DNA from: Clostridiaceae bacterium
GTDB lineage: Bacteria; Bacillota; Clostridia; Saccharofermentanales; Fastidiosipilaceae
Assembly: GCA_012514965.1 (NCBI GenBank)
Contig: JAAYZH010000005.1
Coordinates: 1-8,693 of the forward strand
Direction of reading: 5' to 3'
Length of the DNA stretch: 8,693 nt
Under the pieces are notes generated by a model. It made no database searches, was not told where the DNA came from, and worked only from the letters and a program-made list of their open reading frames with translations. The translations under genes were made by a program, and so were the position numbers. This document shows, piece by piece, positions 6,675-8,693 of this stretch. How positions within the stretch are numbered: position 1 is the first letter of the stretch; each line of letters starts with the position of its first letter.

Positions 6675-6702
6675 AAAGCAGGCCAGCAGGGCCTGCTTTT
6701 TT
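6675..6702 (+). terminator. Rho-independent terminator
   Basis: AAGCAGGCC (6676-6684) pairs with GGCCTGCTT (6690-6698) around a 5-nt AGCAG loop, and a run of six T ends at 6702. The strong GC stem plus T-run on the plus strand marks the end of the operon transcript about 190 nt after the hemerythrin stop. The minus strand has no comparable T-run, so it is probably one-directional. A second hairpin, TTCTGCT (6701-6707) with AGCAGAA (6715-6721), follows immediately. Confidence 0.85.
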
Positions 6703-6805
6703 CTGCTGATTCGGAGCAGAAAGCAATGGTCGGGAATGAACGAAGCGAAAAGCAGTAGAGGTAGAGGGGTGCTTTGCTGGCGTCGCGGGATAGGAAGGGT
6801 GCGGT

Positions 6806-6860
6806 GGACAAATTTTTCGTTATTCCAAGCCGCGAGCACACACTTTCGCAAATTTTGTCC
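6806..6860. repeat. Imperfect inverted repeat
   Basis: GGACAAATTTTTCG and CGCAAATTTTGTCC face each other about 27 nt apart. The outer seven bases pair perfectly and the inner AT-rich part imperfectly. The left arm is followed by TTATTCC and the right arm by GGAAT. Arm sequence and overall size are reminiscent of the 71-bp unit at 4669-4915, so it may be a diverged single copy, or chance. Confidence 0.4.
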
Positions 6861-7036
6861 GGAATCGCAGTCGAGTGCACAAGAGCACCTTCACTGCTTC
6901 GGAATTTTTGGGCAGGTCGGGCCTCTGCGCAGACAAAGTACTAGCAACAATCGGGGCTGGAGCAGAGGGTGGGCCGCGTAGCTCGGATTGTTGAAAAAGG
7001 TCATGGAACAGGACGCATCAGACTGCTTTCCCCAGA

Positions 7037-8530
7037 TCATAACATGTTTTTGGGCGCGCGCAGGCGGCCGGTCCAGCCTTGGGAACGAGCCCATTCGCGA
7101 ATCTCGCGGACCTCGTCTTTGTCCTTGCTTTCGTGAAGGGTACGGAGCATCTCACGGAAACCGTAAATGCCGCCAATGTCGTCGAGGACGGAGAGGCCGT
7201 CGCGATCAATGCAGACAGGAGCGGCCTTCGAGCAGACTTTGGCCAGGAGTTCGCTGAGGTCAGCTTTGGCCTGCTTGCCCTTGCTGTCAACAAATTCGAC
7301 TACATAGGGAATTGTGTGGAGAAGGCCGGCAAAACCAACGGATTCGTCGGCTTGTGCGTGGAACGATTCGGCTGGATAGTAGGCTTCTACCATACGGATC
7401 TGCACTTGCCAGTTGTCGCCGAAGTCGTAGGTATAGAGCAAATTGTCGGTGAGGGGCTTGGGTTCGATGAGATCGATAACAGTTTTAAGATTTTGTAGAA
7501 GTTGTTGGAAGTTGTACTCCGAATCAGCACCTTGTAATTGTTGCTCTTCGAACGTATTGACGAGATCGACGACGAAGTCTATGACCTCGTCGTCGCTCCA
7601 TCTTTCAGAACCAATAATTTCGTTCACTATAATATCAAGCTTGATAACCGATTTCAGGGCGAGCTCTTGCAAGGAGGCCAAATTCTGCCATTCGGCCTCA
7701 CTGAAGAGTGTTTGGAGGGGGGGTTGCCCGGGCAGAAGCAGGAGGTCGATCAGGAAGAGACGCTCGAGAAGTTCGTTGGGGTACTGATAGTAGAGGTTTT
7801 CACACAAGTCAAGGTAACTGCTGATCGAAGTTTTGGCCTGAGGACCGCGCTCGTCGCGGAGGCTGGAAAAGTCGAGGATTTTGTCGGATATAGATGGATT
7901 CTTGTATTGTGCGTAATCCACAAAACCTGCTTGCATATCCAGGTAGTCTTCGCTGTCGTAGGTTTTTGAATATCGCGATATGAATATGTCATCGATGCCC
8001 GATGTGAAGAGGGGCTCCTCTTCTTCCTCATCATCGAATTCATCCCACAGATAACGATCCGTATCTTCGAGGTTAAAGGAAAAGTAAACACCGCAGAGCT
8101 TGTTCCAGCGAGAGAATTCATCGTGAAGCAGTGATTCGTGAACCTGGGTGGGCAGCTCGAACATGCGCTCGTGGCTGTTCTCCCAGCCAAAAAGCCGCTG
8201 AATGACTTCGTGCAGCTGCTGCAAGGTCATAGTGGCGGGAACCAGAATATCACGACGGATACTATCCTTGACCTTACCATATTTGCGCAAGGGGTCTTCA
8301 GGTCCTTCCACCTGCGAGTCTGCGAGTTCAAGACTCAGATGCAGCGCTTCGACCGTGTTGCGCAGCCTGTCATTACGCTTGCTTTGCGCACTGGCTTCGT
8401 GGTTGTACACTAAAGCTTTCAGGAAGTCTTCGTACTGATCTTTGCCTGCTATCGCAAAGGTTCTCCTGAAGCTCTCACTGTTCATAAACTTGCGCATGAG
8501 TATCATGACGTTGCCTTCTCGCGGTTGCAT
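7037..8530 (-). CDS. Plasmid pRiA4b ORF-3-family protein with N-terminal extension
   Basis: A 497-residue, probably cytosolic protein. The family (also annotated as IS1096 passenger TnpR-like) has no settled function. Its signature is split: the first half, LVPATMTLQQLHEVIQRLF then GWENSH, is at residues 96-120, and the second half, YDFGDNW (368-374), PVCIDRDG (438-445) and DDIGGIYGFREML (450-462), comes about 250 residues later. Ordinary members carry these within about 180 residues, so a large helical, acidic insertion (about 150-350, including a run of five Glu near 169) separates them; an N-terminal extension of about 85 residues is also present. The canonical CPPEDCGG-like segment lacks its second cysteine here. 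I chose the ATG at 8530, which has GGAGGG 4 nt upstream. A TTG at 8542 overlaps that ribosome site and is unlikely; an ATG at 8506 with AGAAGG upstream is a weaker option. It is a lone gene, convergent with the hemerythrin operon. Confidence 0.82.
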   Translation of the reverse strand: MQPREGNVMILMRKFMNSESFRRTFAIAGKDQYEDFLKALVYNHEASAQSKRNDRLRNTVEALHLSLELADSQVEGPEDPLRKYGKVKDSIRRDILVPATMTLQQLHEVIQRLFGWENSHERMFELPTQVHESLLHDEFSRWNKLCGVYFSFNLEDTDRYLWDEFDDEEEEEPLFTSGIDDIFISRYSKTYDSEDYLDMQAGFVDYAQYKNPSISDKILDFSSLRDERGPQAKTSISSYLDLCENLYYQYPNELLERLFLIDLLLLPGQPPLQTLFSEAEWQNLASLQELALKSVIKLDIIVNEIIGSERWSDDEVIDFVVDLVNTFEEQQLQGADSEYNFQQLLQNLKTVIDLIEPKPLTDNLLYTYDFGDNWQVQIRMVEAYYPAESFHAQADESVGFAGLLHTIPYVVEFVDSKGKQAKADLSELLAKVCSKAAPVCIDRDGLSVLDDIGGIYGFREMLRTLHESKDKDEVREIREWARSQGWTGRLRAPKNML

Positions 8531-8534
8531 CTTG

Positions 8535-8540
8535 CCCTCC
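8535..8540 (-). promoter_or_regulatory. Ribosome binding site that decides the pRiA4b-family start
   Basis: The minus strand reads GGAGGG then CAAG then ATG. Because the longer TTG-initiated frame begins inside this site, the ATG at 8530 is the better start. Confidence 0.65.
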
Positions 8541-8583
8541 AATTTCTTAAGCTACGTTGTTGTATCGTAACGTGGCCTCATTC

Positions 8584-8607
8584 ATTTTACATGATTTTTG
8601 CGGGATT
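8584..8607 (-). promoter_or_regulatory. Weak candidate promoter for the pRiA4b-family gene
   Basis: On the minus strand a TAAAAT -10-like box (8584-8589) lies about 55 bp before the start codon. The best -35-like hexamer at near-normal distance is poor (TTCAAT, with a 15-bp spacer); TTGGCA lies too far upstream (22 bp). The AT-rich island (8575-8620) against GC-rich flanks is consistent with a promoter but the call is weak. Confidence 0.3.
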
Positions 8608-8693
8608 GAACTGCCAAAATTGTCCCGTGGGCCACCCGAGTTGTTTCGGTGAGGGCGAGTGATGGGGTTGCGTCCGGTGAGGGGGCGGGGTTC

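Larger units (their letters stand above)
6488..7036. other. Intergenic region between convergent genes
   Basis: No credible protein gene is seen here; the short open frames have no supporting ribosome sites or recognisable products. It contains the degenerate 25-bp repeat (6501-6600), the terminator (6675-6702), a second small hairpin (6701-6721), a long imperfect inverted repeat (6806-6860) and complementary octamers at 6945-6952 and 6986-6993. No clear terminator for the leftward gene ending at 7037 is found. No tRNA or known structured RNA is recognised. Confidence 0.6.

Noticed and set aside
6986..7036. Terminator for the leftward pRiA4b-family gene
   Set aside because: The T-run on the minus strand comes before, not after, the inverted octamers, and no GC stem with trailing T residues was found.
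8531..8542. TTG start giving a 501-residue pRiA4b-family protein
   Set aside because: The TTG overlaps the GGAGGG ribosome site that serves the ATG at 8530.

Overview
The window looks like chromosomal DNA from an anaerobic or facultatively anaerobic bacterium, probably a Bacillota/Clostridia-type lineage of moderate-to-high GC. This is inferred from strong Shine-Dalgarno sites before most genes, a -10/-35 style promoter, a GntK-type FGGY kinase, a zinc-ribbon membrane protein, and a DUF1858/hemerythrin operon. No rRNA, tRNA, transposase or phage gene is visible, so the taxon is a soft inference. Six protein genes are supported.

Left block (minus strand, 45-4507). A 985-residue membrane protein has an N-terminal C4 zinc ribbon, a long Pro/Ala-rich repeat linker, one clear transmembrane helix and a large C-terminal region of unknown function. 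It is followed after 29 bp by an FGGY sugar kinase that best fits gluconokinase. The spacing suggests one transcript, from a promoter at 4585-4613 (TTGCCC, 17 bp, TAATAT).

Central intergenic region (4508-5107). It carries that leftward promoter, then an array of about 3.5 copies of a 71-bp unit, each copy containing a nested palindrome. Next comes a rightward promoter whose TATAAT box is preceded by an FNR/CRP-family-like palindrome (TTGAC-N4-ATCAA), placed where a class II activator would sit (about -41.5).

Middle block (plus strand, 5108-6487). Three tightly packed genes with 3-nt gaps encode a small DUF1858 CxxC protein, an unrecognised 200-residue protein and a hemerythrin-domain protein with a full set of candidate di-iron ligands. 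With the FNR-like site, this looks like an oxygen- or nitric-oxide-responsive redox/iron module. The middle gene is the main unknown of the window.

Right block. A 549-bp non-coding stretch (6488-7036) holds a degenerate 25-bp tandem repeat, a convincing rho-independent terminator and further inverted repeats. Beyond it, on the minus strand, lies a plasmid pRiA4b ORF-3-family protein with an unusually long N-terminal extension and a large internal insertion. The last ~130 bp are its upstream region.
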